This document shows positions 48,929 to 60,222 of a stretch of 64,000 nucleotides of DNA, piece after piece (position 1 is the stretch's first letter; the number at the start of each line of letters is the position of its first letter). The translations under genes and the position numbers were made by a program. This DNA comes from Ifrita kowaldi (lineage: Eukaryota > Chordata > Aves > Passeriformes > Cinclosomatidae). Below the pieces are notes generated by a model. The model was not told the DNA's origin. It searched no databases and was given only the letters and a program-made list of their open reading frames with translations. Location: the NCBI GenBank assembly GCA_013398055.1, contig VZRS01002427.1, forward strand, positions 1 to 64,000, read 5' to 3'.

Positions 48929-49632
48929 CTGGCAAGGACATATATGTGAGTAAACTAAGTGTCTTTTTCATGTTGCTGGTGATGGAAACTAGAATTTAAA
49001 CCTTGTGGTACAAGGAATACCAGAAACTTGTGGGGAAGGGAAAAAAAACAGAGTACAAAGATTTCCTAAAATAAAAGGAGGCAAATACTTACAGTCGCTT
49101 TATGGCTTTTTGATCAGTTTACTAGTGGGGTTTTTTGTATTTTGGGGGGTTTCATGTGTGTATGGGTTGGGTTTTTTGCCTTTTTTTTTTTAATTCAGAA
49201 TCAATCCGCTACTAATAGCTATGTTATTAATTTCCTGTTATCCTAGCTAGCAAACCCATGTGAATATACTGATTAATAGGAGACTCAGAGTGCCAACTTT
49301 TGAGAAATGCCTTGGATCACAAGTGATAATTGACTTCTGTATAAGTTGTAGTCATTGCATTAGTTAGGTTTTGAAGCCTAGTTCCCAGAGCATGATTCAT
49401 GTTGACTGTCCTCCTTTCTCCATGGGAAGTGACAGTAGTGAATTTCCTGGATCAGGCAATACTGGGGATGGGAGTCAGGATAACTAAATCTCTTTCTGCC
49501 TTTAACACCATCAGGAAATACAAGAAGTGGAAGAACAAGCAGTTGTATGAATTAAATATATTCATGTGACTGTTTGAGACCTCTTCAGAAGAAATAAGAA
49601 TAAATACCATCTTACATTATCATAACACATAC

Positions 49633-49689
49633 CTTTCAATGTTGAGTGCTTATCAGCAAGATCCAAGTATTTTGAACATTTTTATTTCC
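49633..49689 (-). CDS. Inferred 57-bp exon with in-frame TAA
   Basis: Very strong donor GAAAG|GTATGT and an acceptor AAATGCAACAG with weak pyrimidine tract; phase 1-1. After the second codon the frame has TAA (49682-49684), then runs open as KCSKYLDLADKHSTLK into the donor. Joined to the next exon it reads STLK-E-RSRQSF. The stop could be a nonsense mutation; alternatively only the last 16 bases are exonic (acceptor GATAAG), or the whole exon is spurious. Confidence 0.25.
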
Positions 49690-50084
49690 CTGTTGCATTT
49701 GGGATCAAATAAAGATAATTAGATACCACTTTCAGTATTAAAGTGTACTTAACTCAGTGTGGCTCAACACAGGAATGAGTGATTTATTTGTAAATACTGT
49801 GTTCATTAGTGATATTGCATTTATACTTAATTTTTATATGTTGGACACAAAAAGGTTGTTGAAAGGTTGTGCTGTTGTAGTGTACCTAAATATTTTCAGT
49901 AATTTGCTATTTGAATATAAAAAAAGTAGCTATTCTACTGGATTTTTTCAGTTGAATCAGGGAGTTATTTTTTTCTTTTTAGAGTCAATATTGGATGAAT
50001 AATTCATCTGTATTTATTAAGTAAAGTATGCTCTTATTAAATGGCCACAGTAGCAGCAATACAGTAGTAGCATAGGAGGGATCT

Positions 50085-50765
50085 GTCCATAATCCAGGAG
50101 TGCAGCATAGGCTGGGATCTCCCCAGCTGAGAAGCAGCTCTGTGGAGAAGGATGCGGGTGTTCTGGTGGACAGCAAGTTCAGTATGAAAGAACAATGTGC
50201 TGCTGTGGCAAGGAAAGCCAGCAGGATGCTGGGCTGCATCAACAAGGGCATCACCAATGGAGATAAAAGTCATTGTCCCACTCTACTCAGTGCTTGCCAG
50301 GCCACACCTGCAGTACTGTGTTCAGTTTTGGTCCCAGGTGTGCAGAAACGTGTGGACAGGCTGGAGAGGGTCCAGGGAAGGGCTGCAAAGATGATCAGAG
50401 GACTGGGAACCTGCCATGTGTGAAAAGGCTGAGAGAATGGAGTTTGCTCAGCCTTGTGAAAAGAAGGCTTCGGGGAAGCCTCTACCACCATGTTCCAGTC
50501 TTTGAAGGGAGGCTACAAAGATGTTGGAGACTCCCTTTTTGCAAGGGGTCCCATGGAAAATATGAGGGGTAGAGGGAACAATCAGCCATTGGAATAATAT
50601 CCCCAGGGAAGTTGTGGATTCTTCAGCATTGGACTGTTTTAAGATGTGTTTGGACAGTGTGCTGGGCCATCTTACCTAGACTGTGCTTTTGCCATGGAGG
50701 GTTGGACCAGATGATTCATGAGGTCACTTCCAACCTGGTATTCTGTGATTCTATTATTTTATGAA
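50085..50765 (+). mobile_element. CR1 LINE fragment, plus orientation
   Basis: About 680 bp: 'AAGCAGCTCTGTGGAGAAGG', 'CAGCAAGTTCAGTATGAAAG', 'AGGATGCTGGGCTGCATCAA', 'GGCCACACCTGCAGTACTGT', 'GTTGGACCAGATGATTCATG' and the tail TTCTGTGATTCTATTA. Inactive. Its right end lies only about 33 bp from the donor of the inferred exon 50798-50866. Confidence 0.94.
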
Positions 50766-50797
50766 ATCACCTTAAATTCAGCCTAAAGCGCTCTTAC

Positions 50798-50866
50798 CCC
50801 ACCTACACACCAAAGGCAAAGAAGTTTGAGACAGGATAGGAAGATGTCTTTGGTTAGCTCGTACTT
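50798..50866 (-). CDS. Inferred 69-bp exon of unidentified gene
   Basis: Strong acceptor CATCTATTTTTGCCAG and strong donor GTGGG|GTAAGA. Twenty-two open codons, phase 1-1, reading VRANQRHLPILSQTSLPLV then CRW. Both ends fit the phase of neighbouring candidates. The intronic side is cut short by the CR1 copy ending at 50765. Confidence 0.35.
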
Positions 50867-50934
50867 CTGGCAAAAATAGATGAAGGTATGCTGCAATCTA
50901 CTTTCTTCGGTAGAATAAAGATAAGAGCACTTAC

Positions 50935-51000
50935 TCTTGGTAAACAGTGCCAAGAAAACCCTGTTTTTAATTAAAAACCCTTCTACCTTCCCCCACAGTA
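50935..51000 (-). CDS. Weak exon candidate (66 bp)
   Basis: Strong donor CCAAGA|GTAAGT; weak acceptor TATATTAAG (or an internal one at TTAAAAACAG). The frame LWGKVEGFLIKNRVFLALF is phase 1-1 and would join the exon at 50798-50866. Low confidence. Confidence 0.2.
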
Positions 51001-51306
51001 CTTAATATATTTGACTGAATCAAGGGCTGTTTTGTCTTCAGAAAAAATGGCTTAAAAAAGTATTAGTAATTTGCTGTTAACTGAGATGTAGATTGAGTTT
51101 GTGTTGAGATTTAGACTCTAAGTAACTTTATTTTAGTTCCGTGTAGAATTTTGCAGGTTTTTTAATTTAAAAGAGTGGATGGTGTTAATCTAACATCAAG
51201 ACAGAAGTAGCTACAGTCCACAAAGCCTTCATACAGCTGCCTTGACATCTAAATACATAGGTGTCTGTAGTGAGGTATTTAAATGCCTAAAATTCTACTT
51301 CTGCAC

Positions 51307-51347
51307 TGTTGGTTTGGCTTTTCTTCTGCCCCAGTTCTTCTGGGATC
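51307..51347 (-). CDS. Weak exon candidate (41 bp)
   Basis: Good acceptor CACTTAATTTCAG; weak donor CAACA|GTGCAG. Phase 2-1, reading IPEELGQKKSQTN. All three frames are open over most of it, so support is slight. Confidence 0.18.
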
Positions 51348-51479
51348 CTGAAATTAAGTGTTCCTGCTCATTAGTCCTTGTACAGATCTCTTTAACACCC
51401 ATCATTAGACATGAGTTCAGCACAAAGCGTAGCAGCCATGGCTACGGCATACTAATCACAAAGGCTGTGTAGGAACCAG

Positions 51480-51830
51480 GAAAAAACATGGACTTAGTTG
51501 TTGAGAAGGAATTTGGAAATTGCCAGGGCAAGAGCCAAGCACGGGAAGTGAGTGGGGAAGTAACGAAGTGGGAAAAACATTTGAAGGTGAAAAGCGGTAT
51601 GGAAAACCCAACAGATCTGTGAAGGGTGCAGAAAGCTGAGAGATTAAAAGGAATGCTAGCGTAGGAGAGCTGGAAGCTAACAGGATTCTGGTTGGTGGGT
51701 GGGAGCACTAGATGGTATAATGAAGTTGTTGAGAATGAAGTGATCACTGAAAAAGGGGCAGGGAGGCAGGACTGGGATCACAAATAGGAAACTGAGCCTA
51801 AAGACAAGAGTGGATGGGGGCAGTGGCACA
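51480..51830. other. Purine-rich strand-asymmetric segment
   Basis: The plus strand is strikingly rich in G and A with very little C or T (runs such as GGGGCAGGGAGGCAGG). No repeat family or protein recognised. Confidence 0.5.
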
Positions 51831-51903
51831 TGTCCACAGGACTGGCAGTAATAGAACTTGGATGAGAAGTGGCCAAGTTTTGAGGGAGACTGAGTGTCTG
51901 TAC

Positions 51904-52009
51904 TGAGCAAGTTGGAGCTTCTCCATTTCAAGGGCTACTATCTTAAAAATTAAACCAAGCTCAGAAAGCTGCCTTGAGTAAAAAGTTACAAAGATCAAGT
52001 GCTGCGAAG
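51904..52009 (-). CDS. Exon candidate (106 bp)
   Basis: Strong acceptor TCTTCACTTTCCCAG; the frame QHLIFVTFYSRQLSELGLIF then KIVALEMEKLQLA is open and continues to 51798. The donor is uncertain; CTCA|GTACAG gives exit phase 2, fitting the weak candidate at 51307-51347. Hydrophobic alternation is compatible with a beta-rich fold, but also with chance AT-rich translation. Confidence 0.22.
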
Positions 52010-53711
52010 CTGGGAAAGTGAAGAATTAAGATTGTCTAAAATACATTAACTGACCTTCCCTGGGCATTTGCATTATGATACAGTTTTAGATTTTATGATC
52101 TCAGAATTGTATGGTCTTTCCAAGTGGAACGTATGTGTATGAAGACTGCAGCAAAGTAGGACAAGTCTCTGAAAACATGCTATTATTTTTTTGTAGAAAC
52201 CCTAAGACAGATAGTGAATGGGGCAGTGCACAAGTGAGGGAAGATGTGTGTCACCTTAATTAGGCAACTAGATGGATATGGCTTCTCCAGGAAATTAGTT
52301 TAAGGTGTTATAGAAAGCTAAATACTCTGAAAAATTAGTTTTAGGAACCTGGTTGAACACTAAAGTTTATAATGCTCCTGAATGACAAGTTTCTTTCTTG
52401 TCTCTGGGATCATACGATGCCCCTCGCAGGGGGCTGTAGTGTGGTCTGTTATTACCTGACAGCACTAGAGAGGAGCTCTGTCCAAGAACTGGCATTTCTG
52501 TCCTCAGAGTGCTGTTCTGGAGCAGCGCAGGATAACCTGGAGCAGACGATGTGTAGAGCTGTGCTGTGACCATAGGGAATGCAGCCACTGCGTAGACTTT
52601 CCCTACTCCCTTTTAGCTACTATATTCACTGAATGAGGTTGGGGTCCCATGGAAAAAAAATGGTGCATTGTCACCTAATACAAAGTCAGTCAAACTAGAC
52701 TTGAACAGGGGTGCCCAATTAACTGCAAATCCTTAAAAAAAAAGAAAAAAAAAAAAACTTCTGAAGAGCTTACCTTAAAAATTTGTTAGTTTCCACGTCA
52801 TTGGATGCCTATCTTATATTAAGATTTTAGGCTTATTTAGGATGTCGATGTTTGTATATAGCTTGTTGACTTCTGTTTCTTTCAAAGGGAGGCTTTCCAT
52901 ACATTTATTCTGGGAAAATATGTGAAGAAAACCTGTAAAATCTAGGAAGTATGGCTACAGTCAGTTTTTTAATTTCTGTTGACTTCTGGTAAAATCTTTG
53001 AAAATTTGTACCTTGCTTAATTTTCCAATTATATATTTACTTGCATGATGGAGAAGATGAAAAATTATTTTCTTTTGATCTGATGTAATTGGTGCCGTAT
53101 TTTAGGGAAACTAATTCAATCTTATCTGATTATATCCTGACCATGGTCAAAAGTAAGGCTGCAATTGCTATTTAAGGAGACTGGTTACAGAGGTTGTGTC
53201 ATATCAAATGCATTGCTTTTCTACTCTGTTACTGTTAGATGGGCTGCTCAAAATTAGATGGTCTAATTCTGGAAAATTTGAATACGTGCAGGTGGACTTT
53301 TGTGTCAGCAAAGCCACACTTATTTAATTGGAGCTCCATATGTCTGCAAAAATTGATTCCATATGGTTCAATGGCACATTTTGAAAATGTTTCTTTAATT
53401 CGTACTAGTGCCAGGAGAAAGAATAACTCTATTTTTTGAGCTCCCTAACGAAGTGACAGTGCACCTGTACACGAACCTTCTTTCAATTTTTAAAGCAGTA
53501 ATTGAATATGTAGGATTTGCTTGTCACATGTTAACAGCTTTAAGGTAGCTTAAATATGTGGCTAACAAAGGCTTAACTGTGTGCTCTCTGTTTGTACTCC
53601 TGAAAACAAGTGATGAAATATACCTAAATCATGCAATCCCACCTTCTATTAGGTTGAATTTACATGAGTTTTCTTACAGAAAACTCTTTCATTTAGGGTC
53701 ATGGTAAATCT

Positions 53712-53742
<31 letters not shown>
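53712..53742. repeat. Poly-A plus (TA)n
   Basis: Fifteen A followed by about eight TA units. Confidence 0.95.
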
Positions 53743-53746
<4 letters not shown>

Positions 53747-55827
53747 GGTCACATAAAACCCGGTTTTTTACATGGGGAAAACAGCTTTGAGTTTGCTTCT
53801 GGTAAACCGTATTGATGGGAAATAATCCTGTGAGAAAAGCTGGCGATCTGAATTTTTAAATTGGGGCCATGAAAGTTGATATAATTGAGAGATGAACTTA
53901 TGAGGAGTAATGTAAATTAATTTTTTCTTTGTTTTTTTATTGTGCACAGGTACCCAAGGATAAAACTGGCCTGAAGGGAAAATCTGGGGGAAACTGGGGA
54001 CTTTGACTGTTCTTGCACCTGAGTAAGTGAATGCTTAGTGGAAATCAGCTTTACAAAATGTTAAAACTGTGAAATAATTTTCAGCATCTCCATGCCTAAT
54101 TGCAGTTGTAACTTGAGACAATACTTTGGCTTTTGAATTGACAAAGACCAGAAGCAGTAGGGCTACCTACAGGGAGGGAATGTGGTATAGAGCCTTCAGT
54201 GCTTTTTGGTAGGTTTTCTTCTTATTACTACCCCGGAAGTCTCCATAGAACGAAATATAGCTTATAAGCAGGATTTCTTGGTATTTTCATGTTTTGCCTT
54301 TTCAGTTATTTATCTTCAGACTAATTTCTGAGTTTCTTAAAGCTTAACTTGATGTGGCTGGTTTGTAACCATAGTAAGGCACTGAGACTCAGCAGAACTG
54401 AAGGTCAGGCCAGGTTAAATATGAGGTCATCAGAGGGTGAAGGCTGAGAAGACGACCTTGTGGAAGGTTGTCTTGGAAAGGATGAATGCTCATTTCATGA
54501 GGGTGGGTTGTTTTGTTGGGTTTTTTTTTGAGACAAAAGCCATTGTCTTGGTTGGGTTTGCTTCCAGTAAAACAGGACAGGAACAGCTTTTCTTCATCAG
54601 CTTGGATGGGGCATGTGGTGGACATTCCTTGGCATCTGGAGGCCCCCAGTCCCAAACCCAGCCTACAGAGTTTTCTGAATAGGCAGGAAGAGTATTTTCC
54701 ATTTATCCTCATAGCTTTCTTTCCTGGCAATCCAATCATTATTCTAGTTGCAAAAAGTTATTTTACATGTTGAAAAGGTACGTTGATGCATTACTTATTA
54801 TTTAATGCATTTATTTAGTCATACATATTCATGTATGAAATATCTGTAATATTAATGAGCAGATAAATTTTTTATAGCATGAAACTTCTTTCTACTGGTA
54901 ACATATTTTTAAAAATGGGCAAGTTAATTGAGTTTTCTGAAACAATTGCTAGAGCTGGAGCCTTTCTTCCTGCTGTCATTTCTCATGCTAAAAGAATTAT
55001 CTTTGGTTTTAGAAAGCTTTACTAAGCTGAATATCCTTACTGGTATCTACATTAAATTTTGAAAACAATACTTACCAGGTGAGTCTCTCAAATTAATCTG
55101 GTCTAAACTTGTTACCAGTGCTGTTTATTCCAAATCTGTGTTGTGATTTATTCATGTTCTTGTACTTAATGCATGAACTTATGAATTGATATCCATCACA
55201 TCACCGCATAAAAAAGTGAATTTCATTTTGCTAGATTATTTACTGTGTTTATCTTTGCAAGAGAGGAGTAGACAAAAATGTCTCTCATTGCCTTCAATAT
55301 TAAAGAGAATTAAATATATAACTTAAAAATATGCCAGTCTTTGTGAGCTATACACACCCAAGACTATTAATTCACTCAGAAATACATCATGGCAGCATTT
55401 AGCATTATCATTCTTTGATTTGTAAGTTAGCTACTGAATTACAAATAATGCCTGAGACTGTATTATAAGTAACTGGTTACTTTCCTGTGCATTAGCAGTC
55501 CTCATTGAGGTTCTAGTTCCTTGTCTTGCACTTGCTGTGTATGGTTTTAGGAATTAGGTCTCTGGACTAGTGAACAGGTGTAAGGTTTATTAAAGAAGAG
55601 AAGTTCAGTGTTCTTAAATGATAGTGACATGTTTTGAAATCACAGTTGGCTCAACAGCTCTGTTTTAAATCCAACAGGGACCTTTGAGAGAGGTTTTTGC
55701 CTTGTTTCTTTTAATTTCTATACTAACATGCAGCAAATATTTTCATTTATTTCCTGTGTTATCAGTCCTACTCTGCATATTTTAGTCTACTGCTTTTGAC
55801 AGTGATGAAAGGCAGCTATTTCCCAAC

Positions 55828-55922
55828 CTTTAGTATTTTGGGTGCTGCATAAGCTCAGCTGTTCATTTTGGGAATATTTTCTTCTCCTGCTTTGTTCCTG
55901 TTTCCTCATTTGAAAGGCAGCA
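55828..55922 (-). CDS. Exon candidate (95 bp)
   Basis: Acceptor ACCTGGAATTTCTAG, 31 open codons including a basic patch (RKQEQSRRRKYSQNEQLSL), donor CTAAAG|GTTGGG. Phase 2-1, compatible with candidates on both sides. The donor is moderate. Confidence 0.25.
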
Positions 55923-56285
55923 CTAGAAATTCCAGGTACAATTGCAATCTTCTTGGAATTATAATTTAGATTTTGTGCCTGTGTGCATGAGACAGGAGCT
56001 TGCCCATACAGAAGAAAGGCAGTCGTTCTGCTGGACTGGAGGACCTGTAGGTATAGTGACAAAGATACTGTGCCTTGACAAAGATACCGTGCCAGTGTTA
56101 TGTTACTTTGTACCTGAAAATTGTCCTTAATTGTTGTCTAATAAGGTAGAAGTCAAGAACTAGTGAGCTAAGAAATGGGGACAATCCAATTGAATTTTGT
56201 AGTCTGTTCCTTCTTGAATATAGGATTGATCTCTAGGTGTTTTACCGAGTTTATTATTTGCCAGTTACTGTAGTTACCGCATCAC

Positions 56286-56473
56286 CTACAGATTTTCTCA
56301 TTCAGACTTGAAATTGTGTGCCCTGGGGCAAGATTTTCTCTGTTAAGCATGAAAATGAACTGGCCTTGGTTTGGAGAGCATCCTATGTGTAGCAGTTCTT
56401 GTGCCTGCCGTTCTGGAAAGATCAACGGGTTTTGTGCAAATCTGTATCTGGGCGTGAAGCAAGATAAATGTAC
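56286..56473 (-). CDS. Exon candidate (188 bp)
   Basis: Sixty-two open codons ending at donor TGTAG|GTGATG, with residues RYRFAQNPLIFPERQAQELL, then CSPNQGQFIFMLNRENLAPG. The acceptor chosen (TTACATCACAG) has a poor pyrimidine tract; one at about 56547 would lengthen the exon in the same frame. The plus strand here is also open for 81 residues, so this is uncertain. Confidence 0.25.
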
Positions 56474-57216
56474 CTGTGATGTAACCCTCCTCCTGCTGCA
56501 TTTTGTTCTTTTCCAGGGATTCCTAGGTATTAGTCTGTACTGTATTTGGAGGCTGAAGTGAAGCCAACTGGTACTGTTGCTGTAGCCTTTTGACACTGTA
56601 GGATGAAGCTCTTCAACATCTTTTAGCAGTTAATTTCACAGAGATTGTTATTATTTTTGCAAATCTCAGTGTATGGTTTCTGACAGCTTTTAAAGATGTC
56701 ATATGCTCTGCTGTTTATAGTGTAGAAGTCTCCGAGGATTTAAAACTCTTTCTCTACAGTATCTCTCTCACAGAGATCAATTAAGTTTCTAATTAAAGTT
56801 TTATCAACCTAGCATCTATTGAAATCCTAAAAATGTTGATGTTTGTTGAGACAAATACAGAAGGTTTTTTAATCTCATGAGGAAATTTTTGTTGAGGATC
56901 GTTGGGGGGATTTTTATATTTTTGAGAGTGTTTCTTTGTTGTTCACAAAGTAGTGTTTTAATAATGGAAAGCTTTAGTAGCTGAAATTTTTAATGAAAAG
57001 GATCCAAACAAATTTATTTAAACAATTTTATTTATTTAAATAGCTTGTTCTCAGCTAACAAAACTGTAGTTGTAATCCTTCCCCATTCTTTTTGTCTTTG
57101 AAAGACTGTTTCTTTTGATCAGATTTTAAAATCTTGATGAAATTATATCTCTTTGTTTCACCTGAAGCCTTTCATTGGTGTTTGGAAAGTTGTATATCAC
57201 TACATTTGAAAGGTAC

Positions 57217-57323
57217 CAAAGTCCTGTGGTTGGTCTCAGCACTAAAATATATAGACACTTCTGCTTTATGAGGCTGTAAACCAGATAATTCATCACTACT
57301 GACGATCTGGAAGTAGATGTGGG
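57217..57323 (-). CDS. Exon candidate (107 bp)
   Basis: Acceptor TTGTTCTTTAAAAG, 35 open codons (HIYFQIVSSDELSGLQPHKA, then EVSIYFSAETNHRTL), donor TTTG|GTACCT. Phase 1-0, fitting candidate 56286-56473. The peptide is balanced in charged and hydrophobic residues and one of the more protein-like in this half of the window. Family not recognised. Confidence 0.3.
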
Positions 57324-57829
57324 CTTTTAAAGAACAATATGTTATATTACAAATTCCTTGGGAGGGGGAGTGTTTGTTTTTAGGGATTCCTGGAGAGTGG
57401 AAGCCTATTAGGGTGGTATTGTAATAAATCATGTACTTGGCCTGGGTTGGGGTTTTTTTCTTTTTTTTTTTTAAGGCCTAAGACCATTTAAACATTCTGT
57501 CATAATCATAATAATAGCTAGTATCCTCTCTGCAAACACAGAAGAGAGGGGAAAACATTTTTTTATTTTTGCAGTGTAATATTCTCACTATCTATATAAA
57601 TAAATGATGGTGTGTGGCACAGTTCACATGAACAGCAGTGCAGCTGTATTGCTGCTGCCTGCCCAATAACAAGAAATGAGAGGGAAAGAGGGGGTGACAG
57701 GGGGGATATGGATCGGAGAGGGGCATTGTGATATGAATAAATTGACACTGTGGTTTTACTGGGGAGGGGGACAGTCATTACAGGAGGCTTCATCTGTTTG
57801 CTGCTTTCCCATATTTAGAAAGCATCTTT

Positions 57830-58440
57830 AGTGATCCTTTTTGCAAACAGCTCATGCAGTAACTGGCAAAACAGAAGCAATTAGTGGTGTAATCTCAAAG
57901 GGAATCTTAAGCTTCACTTTAAGTGCAATGATTAAATCCACTAAAATGATAACCATTGCTGCCAAGAACTCCTGTAATTGGTCACTAATGTATTTTGTTG
58001 TAGCAGTCGATAACTACTGCATTTCATGCACATAATTAGTAATGCATACACGTTTGGTCAGTAAAATTGAAAATCCTGATAACCGAGGGTGGAGGGGGTG
58101 GAAGGAGCACAGAGCAGGAGAACTGAAATACTGCTCTGTTGATAGTACCTAACTAGAGCTGTGTGCTTCAACAAAACAAGTGTCCTACTGTGCTGGAATA
58201 CAAATGGGCTGTCTGTGGCAGGATATAGCAGAGACATTTGGCAGAGAGGGATTTGAAAGCTTCTGGCATAATGTAATTGAATTGGCCATTTCTTTAAAGA
58301 TACAGCAAATTGTTTGCTGCAGCATTCATCATCATGAGGAAGGTCAGACAGCTTGCTAAACATATGATATTCATAATAAAAAGTAAAATGGTGATGCTTA
58401 TATTTAAACACAAATCATGTTATCATGTTTGTAAAAGCTG
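57830..58440. promoter_or_regulatory. Possible conserved non-coding element
   Basis: Unique, repeat-free, AT-rich sequence crowded with homeodomain-like TAAT/ATTA cores and runs resembling deeply conserved enhancers (for example TAATGTAATTGAATTGGCCA near 58270 and GTGCAATGATTAAATCCACT near 57921). Conservation cannot be seen from one sequence, so this is an impression only. Confidence 0.25.
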
Positions 58441-58849
58441 GAGAAATGAATGGAAATATTTTTGGTGGTGCTGAACATTAGTAATCTAAGTAAGATTGTA
58501 ATTCAAGAGGGGGACAGCTTATAGGCAGAGAAAAGACCCACAGGGAAATTCAGCTACTGAGCAACATATGATCCCCCTGATTTGATAGGGTAGTAGGTGT
58601 TTTGGCAGGATTATTGCCGACTCTCTCTTCTGATCACTTAAGGGAAGATAAGCTTGTATGATCCTATTTTTTGCCTTTTAAGAAAACAAAGGGAAAAAAT
58701 AACAAAGAAGAAGGGCTCGAGTCTTTAAAAAGAGACAAAATTTGAACACATTTTGGGGGGTTTTTTGGTTAGTCAGTTATGCTGTGACAAAATAAGATGA
58801 TGCAACAACCTGTAGCATATCTGAAATGTTATATGAAATGTGCTGTATT

Positions 58850-59320
58850 GGTACGCTGGGAAACCCCTCTCGAGTCACATCCAGAACGCTGAACGTAAAT
58901 TGCCTGGTGACAGGGGCTTTGGGCCATGCAGTGATGCCTCTGCAAATGAGTAGCTGTTAGCTTTTAGGTTCTAACACATTCAGGAGACTGGCATTTTGAT
59001 TTCTTGCACCACTGCACCACTGATAGGGTTGGAAATGGGAATCAAAATAATTAGATTGGATATATAGATCCCAGCAAACCAGCCAAGAAAGCGGCTGGGC
59101 TGGGGAGGGCTGCTCTGAATTCTAAAATGTGCCAGTGCTGTTTTTATGAGAGCATGAGGACGGAAGGAGTAAACTAGAGTGCAGATGCTCACCATTTATA
59201 TTCAAAGCATGTAATAAAATAATTGAATGTATGCTTCCTCCTATTAAAGCCTGTTAAAATCAGTAATAAAGTACATTACTGTTGTATTAAAAAAGGAGCA
59301 CAAATCTTCAGGTAATATAT
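58850..59320. other. Second possible conserved non-coding block
   Basis: Repeat-free sequence similar in character to the block before it, with mixed GC patches and TAAT motifs. No open frame worth calling. Confidence 0.18.
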
Positions 59321-60175
59321 CTTAGTTGTTTGCTTAGTGTACAGATAAGCAGACTGGGAAGTGGTCCTTTATCCAAGGCATTCCTCCTTCTGATACAGGA
59401 CTGTTCCCATCAGTGCATTTTCTGTTATTTAGTCCAGCAGTAGCTTTGCAGTATTCCCTCTGGCAGTTTTTTACAGGTCAACAGTTGTTCCCCTCCAAAA
59501 AGTCTTTCCTTCTAGTCCCTCAATATTTTTAATGTAAAAAACCTCAGCAAAAACAAACCCCCGCTTTCCATGTACTCCTTCTTGACTTTCTGTAGCTGTT
59601 AGAAAATGTCATCTTTTTTCTGCTATGCACATTCTTCCTTTAGGTATTTGTAAACTATTACCCCACTATCTCTTTGCCCCACTTTACCATTTTTCACCTC
59701 TAAAAAATATATCTCTTTACTCAAATGTCAGTTCTTCACCTTCCTGCTTTTGAGAGACCCACTATCATTTAATCAGGAGATTCAGGAGTCCAGGTTCTCC
59801 TACATCTATAGAGAATATGTTTTTTTTTCTGTTAGCATGATTCCTGATGCTTTTCTTTTTTAAAATTCTACTCTCTAGATTGACTGCCCATATTACCTCC
59901 TCCTTCATTTATGTCTCAGTGCAGTCTCTCCCTTCCTTCCCTACCTTCCTTATTACTGATCTGAATTTTTTTCATACCAAACATGTTATAGCTTGAATTT
60001 TCCCAAGCCATCCCTTGCTTTCCATTTGTATTTCTATTTTTGCTTTTCATTGCATTAAATCCCAAGACCTTGTGTCTGCAACTTCTGATCTATCAAGTCA
60101 ATGTTAAGCATCCATCCAAAATAGCCTATTAGTTTGTATGCACACCTGCCATGAGGAAGGCAGTAGCTGCAGTAC

Positions 60176-60222
60176 CTCCTCTGCTTTGAAGCCAGATGCA
60201 CAGGGCTGTGTCTCTGGTAGTA
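60176..60222 (-). CDS. Weak exon candidate (47 bp)
   Basis: Good donor GAGGAG|GTACTG; acceptor TTATAATATAG lacks pyrimidines. All three frames are open; the phase 2-1 frame (TTRDTALCIWLQSR) would join 57217-57323. Low confidence. Confidence 0.15.

Noticed and set aside
54389..54739. 116-residue minus-strand open frame
   Set aside because: Includes a translated poly-A segment (KKKPNKTT) and no acceptable splice borders.
58058..58411. 117-residue minus-strand open frame
   Set aside because: Lies in the candidate non-coding element; His/Tyr/Phe/Ser-rich and without splice context.
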